The notes under the pieces: generated by a model | What the model was told of the DNA's origin: nothing | Seen by the model: only the letters and a program-made list of their open reading frames with translations | Database searches by the model: none | Position numbers and translations under genes: made by a program | Shown: positions 48,401 to 59,096 of the stretch, in pieces | Layout of the letters: each line of letters starts with the position of its first letter | How positions within the stretch are numbered: position 1 is the first letter of the stretch | Assembly (NCBI GenBank): GCA_964017195.1 | Contig: OZ024891.1 | Span: forward strand, 308,694-372,693 | Direction: 5' to 3' | From: Siderastrea radians | Lineage: Eukaryota; Cnidaria; Anthozoa; Scleractinia; Rhizangiidae | Length of the DNA: 64,000 nucleotides

Positions 48401-50041
48401 ATTTCTTTACGCACACCCTAAGCGATACCTGAATGGGTAAAAATATTGGCTTTCCTTCCTAAAAGCCCTAAGCGAGACCAAAATCTGCAATTTACAACCC
48501 TAAGCGAGACGATGAGCATCCCCGTCACTTTCATATGGGAGTCCCCCCCCCCCCGGGCACTGACCCTTCTGCTTTTTTTATTTATAAACACCCACAAGAA
48601 TCTTCACATGAAGAAGGTGGGGCTTCTAGGAAGATGAAGAAAAGTGATCCACAAATTTTCAATTTGAGAACCGAGCAACATTACGCAGCAGATCAACAAA
48701 ATAAACCTGTTTTACCTATTTTTCAAATTTTCCTGAGGTTCTGTTGTATAGAACCAATTGACACTGTCATTTTCTAAGTTGTATGGCATTGCTGCTGGCA
48801 TGTGGATTTTCCATGTGCTATCTTTTGGCCCAGCCTCAAGGAGAAGTATCCTTGAATTTGGATTTGCCGTCAGACGGTTTGCTAAAATGCACCCTGCTGA
48901 TCCTGCTCCAACAATGACAAAATCATGGGTGGAAGAAAATGACGAAGTTGACCGGAAGTAGTTCCAGCATTGGATACTGCTTGCTATTTGAAATAATTGA
49001 ACAAAAAATTAATCAATAGTAGTCCTCCATTTTAGTGTGTGCTCCTCCCTATCTCTGGGATGCACTGGAAGTGTTACCCAGTTTCAAACCAGAATATAAG
49101 AGTTCCTGTATGTTATTTTAGTTCTAAACCCTTCTTGCCCAGTTTTCAGTTCTCAGCCTATATTTTTCACAACCCCACTGTATGATTTAAAGGGTCAGTC
49201 AAAATTTATCTCCCCCTCCCACAAAAGAACCAATAATCAAAGTACCAGGATTCCCCCTACCCACCCTGTGAAATTACTTAATTTTCTTTTCTTTGACATA
49301 CCTCATTAGAAATATTCAAAAGATTAAATGGTACTGACGTTTTTGGAAACCCTACCAGAAAATCTATCTGCAGGGAAGGGGAATAGCCCTGGGGGGGGGG
49401 GTACTCCCATATATAACCTATATAGGTATGTGCCGCTGTGAAGGGTATGGTTTTCAAGCAGTTTGGTCTGGGATAGGTATAGAGAATAGGATATCAATTA
49501 CCTGGGAAACTGGAAAGTAGTGTGGCAGATTTAGACCAAAATAGGGTTTGAAAAATTTGGAAATAAATGTAAATTTGATCACAGCAACTTTGTTGATGGA
49601 CAGATGGTTTTCCATTGAAAACACTATGTAGCTATATTGGACGGAATATTATTGGAAGATAGCTAGTCTAGGATAGCCGGGTAGGGATTTTCAGCATCTA
49701 GTCTAGAATAGAGTTGCAAAATGGAGCTGAAAGTGGTCTGGTATAGGTTAAGGGCTTTAGAGTCCCAGCAACACACCCCCACCCAAAAAATTTCTGAGTA
49801 CCCCCCTCCCTGGGGGAATAGGGAGGGTGGGAGTTGCAACTGCCCACACACTATAAGGGGAGTATATGTACTCCGCCTGCAGGATTGCATGTCCACAGGC
49901 CGGTAGTCACTACGGAAAACCAAGCAAATTTTTAAGAATAAGAAGAAAATTGGCATCTGGTTCAATATATAAATTACCATGTGTTTTCCAAGAAAGTATC
50001 TTCTTAGCTGTGAAACCAGTGAGCTTGGAAAAACTCATCAT
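42406..50041 (-). CDS. CHDH: Choline dehydrogenase-like GMC oxidoreductase, copy A (one-base deletion in exon 4)
   Basis: Seven exons on the minus strand: 50041-49978, 48983-48716, 47049-46877, 46014-45510, 44842-44612, 44295-44094 and 42707-42406. Exon 1 encodes a mitochondrial-type presequence ([19 protein letters not shown], basic, no acids). Then come the FAD-binding GAGSAGC, the GMC signature [16 protein letters not shown], the second signature [12 protein letters not shown], and the catalytic region [11 protein letters not shown] with [17 protein letters not shown]. Exons 3, 5 and 6 have exactly the lengths of copy B (173, 231, 202). Exon 4 is 505 nt instead of 506, and one base is missing in an A run (T run on plus, 45544-45548). 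As read, the frame shifts just after LPGVG and stops about a dozen codons later, near residue 337 of an expected 581 or so. This is either a young pseudogene or an assembly error. CHDH oxidises choline to betaine aldehyde at the inner mitochondrial membrane. Confidence 0.88.
42967..43093. mobile_element. 127-bp palindromic MITE in CHDH-A intron 6
   Basis: Inverted ends TACCCTGGGTACCAGAGC and GCCTCTGGCACCCAGGGTA. The flanks GGATATACT (42958-42966) and GGATATCCC (43094-43102) match at six of nine bases, consistent with a decayed 9-bp target duplication. Confidence 0.7.
43509..43910. mobile_element. 402-bp TIR element in CHDH-A intron 6
   Basis: The ends GGCCGTTTTTATGCTAGAGA and TCTCTAGCATAAAAACGGCC are exact inverted repeats, continuing into CGTTAA/TTAACG. 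Near the left end ACGTTAATATCGTCTT is repeated in tandem, and ACGTT/GACGAC words recur near the right end. The 98-codon open frame inside is not a recognisable protein. Confidence 0.85.
46628..46705 (-). mobile_element. tRNA-derived SINE head in CHDH-A intron 3
   Basis: On the minus strand the sequence folds like a tRNA: 7-bp acceptor ends GAGTCTC/GGGACTC, a Pol III A box TAGCTCAGTGGTTAGAGCG, and a B box GGTTTGATTCC. The anticodon stem is mutated and does not pair. A T-rich, tRNA-unrelated sequence follows (ATTTTTTCTTTGTCC), as in SINEs. A functional tRNA is unlikely. Confidence 0.7.
47238..47379. mobile_element. Hairpin MITE in CHDH-A intron 2
   Basis: Arms around GAAAGAGTGTTTCATCAGG and CCTGATGAAACACTCTTTC are inverted, and the match extends from ATATCAAAACCTCG to CGTGTTTGATAT. 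The loop is about 45 bases. Confidence 0.8.
47873..48169 (+). mobile_element. LINE RT C-terminal fragment in CHDH-A intron 2
   Basis: A 98-codon open frame with the pattern typical of LINE reverse-transcriptase C-termini: [20 protein letters not shown], then [18 protein letters not shown]. The match is by pattern only. It is antisense to CHDH-A and too short to be active. Confidence 0.7.
48187..48557. mobile_element. 371-bp MITE with 9-bp target duplication in CHDH-A intron 2
   Basis: The ends GGGGGACTCCCAGATGAAAG and CTTTCATATGGGAGTCCCCC are inverted. The flanks repeat CACTGACCC exactly (48178-48186 and 48558-48566). The inside has direct copies of CCCTAAGCGAGAC and CTAAACGAGAC-type words. 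It is non-coding and MULE-like. Confidence 0.88.
49387..49812. mobile_element. 426-bp MITE in CHDH-A intron 1
   Basis: The ends CCCTGGGGGGGGGGGTACTC and GAGTACCCCCCTCCCTG are inverted, flanked by GGGGAATAG (49378-49386 and 49813-49821). GTATAGG and TCTGG/TCTAG words recur inside. It is non-coding and similar in style to the repeat at 20744-21166. Confidence 0.75.
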
Positions 50042-52458
50042 ATTAATAAGTTGCCACGCCTGCAAAAAACAGTACAAACAGCCGTGAGATCTGTTATTAT
50101 ACTACAAGGTATTTCAATCCGTTTCCTTTAGTGAGTAGAACTAAGGACTAGCCTGCAAGAAAGGGTAGGAGAGCTTCGCTTGCAGGCATGTCTGAGTCCG
50201 CAGCAGCGCAGAGATCCAGGACATGCAGACGATGATATTCGGTACAAGGCCAGAAGGCGGAAACGGGCCTGAAACACCGGCGAAGGAAATTGGGAGGGAA
50301 GTTTTCTCAAACTAGCTTTGAGTATACATGATTGTGTCAGAGCGGAACAAAGCCTAAAATTAAAAATGTTATCGGTGTACCTTTCATTGAGCGGCAACGA
50401 ATATTTTAGGTGTGTTCCCTTTTGCCGCCGTGTAAACTGGCCCTGAAACCAAATGGTCAGTTTCTTTGAGCCAGCGTTTGTTCAGCTCTTTGGGAAGACG
50501 ATTTCTTGTTCTCTGGCTTCCTCCTTTCAGGTTTTCTAAGAGAAAGAAGTAACCTCGGGAACTACATTGAGAGGTGCAGGTGTAGCTCTTTGCAAAATCT
50601 TGCGTGACTGTCACAGGAGCTTGAAGTACCCTGTCACGCCAGTCGACCAACTTTCAGGTGTATGCATTTTGCAGGTGATGGAAAGAGAATGTTCTTTAAT
50701 TTCAACACACGAAGATTCGAATTTGCAACCCGTCTTTGCATCAATAATGAAATGACTGAGTCCCCCAATAAGTAACATACATGTTTTAGCGGGCACATTC
50801 TATTCGTCTTCTCTCTGTATTCAGTGATTGGGTAAAGCTTGGGTACTAGTTTCCATGCTCCCAGATAGCGTTTTCCTCTTGCACAACTTTCCATGTGTAT
50901 CATTTGATTTCCAGTCTAACATCAGTATTTATTTCCTTCATGTCAGCTGTGTGACGGTCTCACTCTCAGGTAAATATCTCTAGTTTGCAGTATTCATATT
51001 TTTGTTCTGTGTGATCTCTCAGCGCAAATGTTTGTGTGGATCGTATTCTTTGATCATTTGTTCTGTGGTCAGTGGTTTTACTGCACGCTTTTGATCCGGG
51101 TTTTGATGGAAAAATTGGTTCAATCTTTTAATTTTATTTTTCCTTTAATTCTATAACTCTTAAAAGAGGTACAGAAACTAAGACCAGATCATCCAAACGC
51201 TTAGATCGTTTTACATAAACATAAATGTCATGTAGCAAGTAGCTATGCTTATTGCATAAGATGATAGTACAAATAACCTTCAAGTTGTTCATTTCACCTG
51301 AGTTTGTTTTCACAAAACTATTGAACATTTCTTCAGTACTGCTATGCCATATGAATATTTATATGTTCATTTGAATGCATATTCCTTGGCAGGGGAAGTA
51401 ACCGAGGCATAAATGAAATACAAACGATAGTACAATATACTGGAATTCTAGCAATTTGCCCATACCCCCTCCCCTCCACTCCCCTGGAGCAAACGTAGAG
51501 CATTTGCTCATGTTGTCAAACCCATGGATTGAGTACAGTCCTGGGGCATTTGAAGGCCTCGTGATTTTGGCCTCAAAGACTTATACCTTTGTTTCCCGTT
51601 ATGTGCTCTTAGACTAAGACAAGAAATTTGTTTCTCACTCTACATGAAACTTCCTCTCAGGAGGTCATGAATTAAAGAAAAAGAACAGCCACTAGAACGC
51701 TGTAAAAATCACCTCTCTCTGCCTTAGTTTATCCTACATTATTAACTTTTGGTATAAGGATGGGCCCAGAAGTGAAGAAATTGGACCTCTGTTTGTTTCT
51801 GAGCACGGCATTTGGACAGCTGGTTGGTTGCACCATGGAGCATGTGCCAGTTCTTTTTCAAAAAATGTGAATAACTGGGACTTTCCTCAGTGGAAGGGGC
51901 AATGGACACCCCTAGAACTGCCTGATTGGCATGATGCATAATGCATATTTATACATATTTAGATGTTTGCAAAAATGTTTGAAGGTCATAATTATTTAAT
52001 ATGTATTTCATGAAGTCTGTAAAATCATAAATATTTCTTTTTCCACATGACCATCTGTGATAATTATTGTGGTGCAATATTACAGACAATCGTATGGCTT
52101 CTCCACAGAAACGAAGAGGTAGATGGGTTCCATTGAGCCATTTGGAAAACCAACTAAAGTGAACATGATTTGTTGTATTGAGCAAATATGTAAACCAGTT
52201 AATTGAGTTATTTTCTATTGTAAATATTGATATGTTTTTACCATGGATAATAAAGTTTTGTGATCCCAGTCTAATGTCACATCAGGGATTAATTGTTAAT
52301 ATTCCCAGTCGCTTCACTCTATGGAAAAGGGAGCTAAGTACTCCCCCCCCCCCCCTCAAGGAATTCATCTTTACCTACCTTCTCACATAATGTCTATTCC
52401 TGATCCCCTTTTAATAATTATTGCTTACTTTGAATTCTTATCATAGCAAATAGGTATT
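50042..52458. other. Shared upstream region between the divergent CHDH genes
   Basis: The 2.4 kb between the two first coding exons must hold both promoters and any non-coding exons. I see no coding exon that fits either gene. An 89-codon frame at 50128-50397 (-) is rich in Arg, Ser and Cys without a recognisable domain. C-rich words with GGGGCATTTG near 51540 suggest an old TIR element. Confidence 0.45.
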
Positions 52459-55400
52459 ATGGCCTCTTTGACGCTTAAAAGATTCTCCTTCAAGAGTCTG
52501 CCTCCAACACTTCGTATAATAAATGGCAAGTATCTTGTTTGAATGTCTGAATTTAATGTTAACTTAGATAAGTAGTGAGTCCTGGAAACTAATCCCTTGT
52601 TGTTTTTATTCCTGTGTTCAGCCCATCATCCTAATTTCCATCAAAAATGTCTGAAGTCCACCATGAAGTTTTCTTCAACCCATGACTATGTGATCTGCGG
52701 AGCAGGCTCAGCAGGTTGTGTTCTGGCAAACCGTCTGTCGGCAAATCCTGACAACAAAGTTCTTCTACTGGAGGCAGGCCCCAAAGATTGGACTTGGAAG
52801 ATTCACATGCCAGCTGCCCTTATTTATAATCTTTGTGATAAAAAATACAACTGGTATTATGAAACAGAACCACAAGAGTTTATGGACAATAGGTAATAAC
52901 TAAAAAGATTTTTAAAATTATGTTTTGGAAAAGATATGATAAATCTTGGTTAGAAGTTTAAAAATGCACAGATGTGTCCTGGTATATATTCACTAAGTGA
53001 GCACAATAAGGCTGTGCTCTTCTTGTGTTTCTCTGTGTCCATAATTTTTATTTCTTCTGCTTTTTAAGAGATTTGTCATTCATTTGATTGAAATACATTC
53101 ATCAATAGCACTGTGCACATTGTAAAGAACTCAACAGTAAAGAATTTTTCTGTTGAGAATTACCTTGTTACAAGCAATTTTTCTAATTTTGGAAGGGCAA
53201 TATTTTTTATGACCATAATTTTTTTGAGTGTGGAGTTTACTTAGTACGTAATTTTTCTTAGGTTGAATATCTGAATTTCTTTTATTGCATCCTCCAACAT
53301 TTAGTGTGCTGCAAAAATTTCCAGAACTATCTATGGGAATGTTATGGGAATTTTTTTTTGCTATTTTTCTTATACAAATAGTTTATTTTGCATCATGTTT
53401 GCTCCCCTGCCAAATTATATGGCAGACAAGAAGATGAAAGGACTATAAATGAGACTTGATACAATGTTATTGATAGTTAATTCTTTTTATAGGCGAATCT
53501 ACCAACCCAGAGGGAGAGTGTGGGGAGGATCATCTTCCCTGAATGCCATGGTGTACATCAGGGGTCACGCCTATGATTATGATGACTGGGAGAAGCAAGG
53601 AGCAAAAGGCTGGTCATATGCTGACTGTTTGCCTTATTTCAGGAAGTCACAGACCCATGAGCTTGGTAAGAGTTTTGCCTTAATCCTAAGGAACTCTGCT
53701 CCATTATGTCTTTCTCTCCCCAGGTCCTTATATGTGCATGGTATGGGGCGTGGTGGTGTAGTGGTTAGCCCTCTGGGCAATTGATCAGCTGATCTCTGCA
53801 TTGTCCGTCCGTGTATATGGTATGGGGCGTGGTGGTGTAGTGGTTAACCCCTTTGGACAATTGATCAGCTGATCTCTGCATGGTCCGTCCGTGTATATGG
53901 TATGGGGCGTGGTGGTGTAGTGGTTAACCCCTTTGGACAATTGATCAGCTGATCTCTGCATGGTCCGTCCGTGTATATGGTATGGGGCGTGGTGGTGTAG
54001 TGGTTAACCCTCTGGACAATCGATCAGCGGATCTCTGCATGGTCTGTCCGTGTATATGGTATGGGGCGTGGTGGTGTAGTGGTTAACCCTCTGGACAATC
54101 GATCAGCGGATCTCTGCATGGTCTGTCCGTGTATATGGTATGGGGCGTGGTGGTGTAGTGGTTAACCCTCTGGACAATCGATCAGCGGATCTCTGCATGG
54201 TCTGTCCGTGTATATGGTATGGGGCGTGGTGGTGTAGTGGTTAGCCCTCTGGACAATCGATCAGCTGATCTCTACATGGTCCGTCCGTGTATATGGTATG
54301 GGGCGTGGTGGTGTAGTGGTTAACCCTCTGGACAATCGATCAGCGGATCTCTACATGGTCCGTCCGTGTATATGGTATGGGGCGTGGTGGTGTAGTGGTT
54401 AGCCCTCTGGACAATTGATCAGCTGATCTCTACATGGTCTGTCCGTGTATATGGTATGGGGCGTGGTGGTGTAGTGGTTAACCCCTTTGGACAATTGATC
54501 AGCTGATCTCTGCATGGTCCGTCCGTGTATATGGTATGGGGCATGGTGGTGTAGTGGTTAACCCCTTTGGACAATTGATCAGCTGATCTCTGCATGGTCC
54601 GTCCGTGTATATGGTATGGGGTGTGGTGGTGTAGTGGTTAACCCCTTTGGACAATTGATCAGCGGATCTCTACATGGTCTGTCCGTGTATATGGTATGGG
54701 GCGTGGTGGTGTAGTGGTTAACCCCTTTGGACAATTGATCAGCTGATCTCTGCATGGTCCGTCCGTGTATATGGTATTGGGCGTGGTGGTGTAGTGGTTA
54801 ACCCCTTTGGACAATTGATCAGCGGATCTCTACATGGTCTGTCCGTGTATATGGTATGGGGCATGGTGGTGTAGTGGTTAGCCCTCTGGACAATTGATCA
54901 GCTGATCTCTGCATGGTCCGTCCGTGTATATGGTATGGGGCGTGGTGGTGTAGTGGTTAGCCCTCTGGACAATTGATCAGCTGATCTCTGCATGGTGTTG
55001 TGCTGTTTCCTTAGACAAGGAACTTAACTCCACATTGTCTCTCCTGACCCCGGTGTATAAATGAGTACCAGTGAACCATTCAGGTGGTGGGGGGGGGGTG
55101 GGTGGGGGGTAACCCTGCGATGGACCTGTCCATTACTACCGTGCTTGTAGTTGCTTCATGCTTCAAAAACTGAACCTATAAAAGTGTCGACACTGGTGAG
55201 TTAACTGGCTCATTCAGTCTGTTTTCATTTCTGGATATTGGCTTTTATCTTGTACTCTGGTATGGGTAACAGCTGGGCACAGCGCCACAATAGACTGGTA
55301 TCCTACCCCAGAAGAGTAGTTATGGAACTCTTCTACAAGTTTCTTCGTACAGCAGCAACCAGGTTTGTAGGCTTCAGCTGTGTTGGCCACAGTGGACTGA

Positions 55401-58400
55401 GTGCACATCATACCTTGCCTTTGGTATAGTTCAGGGTAAGTCCAGTAGTTCCCATCAAGACCAATTCTCTATATGTGATATATGATGTTGCTATTCCTGT
55501 AGGTCCAGATGATTACAGAGGCGGTGACGGGCCTCTCCATGTATCACGTGGAAAATCACACAATCCTCTGTACCAGGCATTTATTGATGCAGGTGTCCAA
55601 GCTGGTTATCCTTTCACAGAAGACATGAACGGCTATCAACAGGAAGGATTTGGTTGGATGGACATGACAATTCACAAAGGTGTACGATGGAACACAGCAA
55701 ATGCTTATCTCAGACCGGCACTCAAGCGTCAAAACCTACGAACAGACACAAAAGCAATGATCACAAGAATAGTGTTTGAGAATAACCAAGCTGTAGGTGT
55801 TGAGTACCACTATCAAAGTCAACTAAAACGTGTAAGGGCAAGAAAGGGAGTTATTTTAACCTCTGGAGCCATTAACTCACCACAGTTACTGAACTTATCT
55901 GGTATTGGAAATGCAGATGATTTGAAGAAGCTTGGTATCCCTGTGAAGGCACATCTTCCTGGTGTTGGGCAGAACTTTCAGGATCATTTGGAAATGTACT
56001 TTCACCAGGTTTGTGCATCACTGCAGCTTTCAGTAACATGCAAACTCAGTTTTAGGGGTGGTCCAAAACTCAACAAAGATGCAATTTTTTCTGCTGTCAG
56101 TCACTATTATGACCAGACACCTTTGGAAACAAGGAGGGATAACCCTCTCCTGCTAAAGGCAAATGTCCTTTTATCCAAACTAATGGAATGTAGCCTTGAT
56201 GTCTGTATACCTGTATACAGTATGAAAGGTTTTGATTAGCATCCTTCTAAGTCCATGTAAAAATGCAATGAGAGAAGTTAGGGCTTTGATAGAAGTGGGT
56301 TTGAAACATAAGTATAGTAAATTAAATTAAAAAGTGCCTAAGCATATTCTGCAGCTTCTAGTTGTAAGCTACTTGCTGGTTGTATTGTACAAATACTTTA
56401 CTGTGTAAGAAAATGATTGATTGATCAACTGATTGACTGACATTATTTCAGGAATGTACTCAGCCTATAAGTTTACGTCGCTCACTTAAGTGGTGGAATA
56501 TGGTTCCTATTGGTGTCAAATGGTTCCTTACCAGGACTGGTCCCTGTGCCACTGCACATCTTGAAGCTGGTGGCTTCATTCGCAGCAGGGAAGGTATCCC
56601 TCATCCCAACGTACAGTACCACTTCCTACCTTCAGCTTTTAAAGATCATGGCAGAGTGACTGTCGATAAAGAAGCCTTTCAAGTAAGTAGTCACTGTGGA
56701 ATTTCAAATTCATTTTTGTCAGGTCATTGCACCTTTAAAAAGTCTTTCTTATTTTGTTTGTCTAGTGAGACATATAAATGAACCTCTAGAAATTACCCTC
56801 TTGGGTCTTATTCTGAATGCAACTACATGAACGTGTATTATTGCACTTTATGGTTTCAAGAAAAAAGAACAAAAATAGTGTGATTGCCTCTGATATAAAG
56901 AAATGTATGAAGTGATGATGGGCTAGAATAAAATCCAGAAAAACTCAATGTGCCAAAACTGAAACCCAAAGACATAATTGCCAGAATCTGTAAACCCCAG
57001 AAAAATACTGGGCAAAATTTTAAACTAAAAAAAGTCCAAAAATTGTGAATTGCAAACTCATTAAAATCCTTTGCACCTCCCTGTCACTGCAAATCACAGT
57101 ACACACCCAACCCCCGCCCCCGGCCCAGGGCCAAACGACTAGGCCATTGCGAGGTTGTTGAAAGAATACCCACTCCCAACTATTGTTGTTTCTAATGTAG
57201 AACTTTTAGCTGAAAAACATTGCTATATGTGAAAATGTTGTCCAGCCTCAGCTGAGTGCCTCTCAAAACAAGTCATACCATGTATGTAAACACTGTTTTA
57301 AAATATTTATTGCTGGTTACTTCAAGGTTCACGTTGGTTCCATGCGAGCTACAAGTCGTGGATTTGTTAAGCTGAAGACAGTGAATCCATACGATCATCC
57401 CATTATCAACCCTAACTACCTGCCCACAGAAGAAGATAGAGTGGAGTTAAGGGATTCTATTCGCCTTACAAGAGAAATATTCAACCAGAAGGCTTTTGAT
57501 CCATTCCGAGGAAAAGAGCTGCAGCCAGGTAAAGATTTACAATCAGTATTTAATTTACACTGTTGGAAACATCTGTGGAACATACAATGTAAGTTGTCAA
57601 TAGCTTGTTCAATTGCAGCTTATCGCACACTGTTACAGCTGCGAATCTTCAATTATAACACCGTACTATTCACGTAACTGCAGCACACACAAGCTGCTGC
57701 AGTGGTAAGACATGAAATACAAATGTCATTTCTTCAAGTTTTTACCTGTCCAGATATTTAATTAGCCATTTAAATCCAAGATGTAATAGACACTAAAATT
57801 ATGAGAAATGGTGCCAAAAAACGTTAAGCCAACAAAGACACATAGACTAGAGCTAACAATCTTCTATTTTACATGTTGTATGTTTAAAATATGTGTAAAA
57901 TATTTTCAATGGAAGTCTTTCATTATTGAGTTCAGTATGTCTAAACTTAAGGTTACTCCGGACCTTCGCGGGTGTCCTCGGGGAAAAAATTCGTATGTGC
58001 GCCATTTTAAAGGAAAATGCGCAAACTATGTATCTTTGGAAAGCTTAATAAATGTAGTTTTCGGGAAAAATGTAAATTGCCGGTTTCCTCAATTCCGCAA
58101 AAGAAAATCATAAACAACCAGGAAAATGACCACAAGTCATTCAATTGAACTAATAGGGTATCGAATTCAAGCGCATTGGCAAAATAACTGCACAGTGTTT
58201 ATCACAAAGGATCAATCATCAAAAGTGTGTCAGCATTTTTCGATATTCTGACTGGTTATTTTTTAATTAATTTGTCAAGTTCGAACAACAAATGCATGAT
58301 GGGCGTTGCATTGAAGATCGCCACGGGTGAAATATTATAAATTTCAAAAATCCCCGACACACTTTTGTTTCACAACATCTAAGGAACGTTCAGGCCAAAT

Positions 58401-59096
58401 TTCACAGAAATCTGCTGAATTTTGGTACCCTATTAATTCATTTGTTTAACTGAATGACGCATGGTCATTTTGGCAGTCATTTTTGCAATTTTCTTTTGTG
58501 GAATTAAAAAACCTGGCAGTTCATATTTTTTTCCGAAATCTACATTATTAAGCTTTCCAACGATATATAGTTTGCCATGTTTTCCTTTAAAATGGTGCGC
58601 ATATGAATTTTTTTTCCAGAGGACACGGGAGGACACCCGCAAAGGTCCGGAGTAGCCTTAAGTAGGCACGAATGACAAGTCTCCAACATCTCAGTCTTTA
58701 AAATTTGAAATTCCACAAAAGCTACTGAGATAATAGCCAATTGATTATATGTGTTTGTGTTCCTGGTATTTCTTTGAAGGTGATGAAGTTCAAACAGATG
58801 AACAGATTGATGCATGGGTGAGACAGAATGCCGACACGGCTTACCATCCATCCTGCACATGTAAGATGGGTTCAGAAGATGACCCAATGGCTGTCGTCAA
58901 TAACAAATTAGAAGTCATTGGAATAGAAAATCTGCGGGTCGTGGATGCTTCAATCATGCCTAGCATTGTGAGTGGGAATCTTAACGGACCCACTGTTATG
59001 ATAGCAGAGAAGGCAGCTGATATCATCTTGGGAAATCCACCCCTTCCTAAATCAACTGCACCAGTGTACAAAACTCCAGAAAAAGGACAAAGATAG
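52459..59096 (+). CDS. CHDH: Choline dehydrogenase-like GMC oxidoreductase, copy B (complete)
   Basis: Seven exons join in frame: 52459-52525, 52622-52892, 53493-53665, 55503-56008, 56452-56682, 57327-57528 and 58780-59096, giving 588 residues (human CHDH is about 594). The N-terminus [19 protein letters not shown] is a mitochondrial-type presequence. FAD is bound by GAGSAG at 49-54. The GMC signature [15 protein letters not shown] sits near 123, and the second signature [16 protein letters not shown] is in exon 4. The catalytic region [10 protein letters not shown] (505-514) and [17 protein letters not shown] supply the active-site His and Asn. [10 protein letters not shown] favours choline dehydrogenase over other GMC enzymes. 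The product should oxidise choline to betaine aldehyde in mitochondria. Intron 1 (52526-52621) uses a GC-AG pair (G|GCAAGT). Intron 3 holds a SINE-derived minisatellite and intron 6 a long-TIR element. The gene is divergent from copy A. Confidence 0.93.
53742..54996 (+). repeat. 79/80-bp minisatellite, about 16 units, in CHDH-B intron 3
   Basis: Units start with TATGGGGCGTGGTGGTGTAG at 53742, 53821, 53901, 53981, 54060, 54139, 54218, 54297, 54376, 54455, 54535, 54615, 54695, 54775, 54855 and 54934. Lengths are 79 or 80. Variants alternate (CTCTGGACAATCGATCAGCGG against CCTTTGGACAATTGATCAGC), which gives a higher-order pattern. Each unit holds a tRNA-like A box TGGTGTAGTGG but no B box. The last unit runs directly into a SINE body, so the unit is the amplified SINE head. 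Confidence 0.95.
54934..55195 (+). mobile_element. tRNA-derived SINE body (source of the minisatellite)
   Basis: After the last repeat the sequence continues as a SINE: TGTTGTGCTGTTTCCTTAGA, then AAGGAACTTAACTCCACA, GGTGTATAAATGAGTACCAG, TAACCCTGCGATGGACC and TTGCTTCATGCTTCA. These blocks, in this order, are what I know from a widespread invertebrate SINE core. A G-rich expansion interrupts it near 55086. The 3' end is approximate. Confidence 0.7.
57951..58657. mobile_element. 707-bp TTAA element with long TIRs in CHDH-B intron 6
   Basis: TTAA flanks at 57947-57950 and 58658-58661. The ends GGTTACTCCGGACCTTCGCG and CAAAGGTCCGGAGTAGCC begin inverted arms of about 200 bp. These share TTTAAAGGAAAA-type and GAAAGCTTAATAA-type words. 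No transposase was found. Confidence 0.85.

Noticed and set aside
50128..50397. 89-codon basic open frame considered as first exon of CHDH-A
   Set aside because: It does not end in the required phase. The short exon at 49978-50041 gives a presequence in the right phase and with a length comparable to copy B.
52597..52621. Methionine upstream of the acceptor as start of CHDH-B
   Set aside because: It lies in intron 1. The presequence exon at 52459-52525 joins in frame and matches the exon plan of copy A.
53742..54996. Regular repeats resembling a CRISPR array
   Set aside because: Units are contiguous with no unique spacers, sit in an animal intron and derive from a SINE head.
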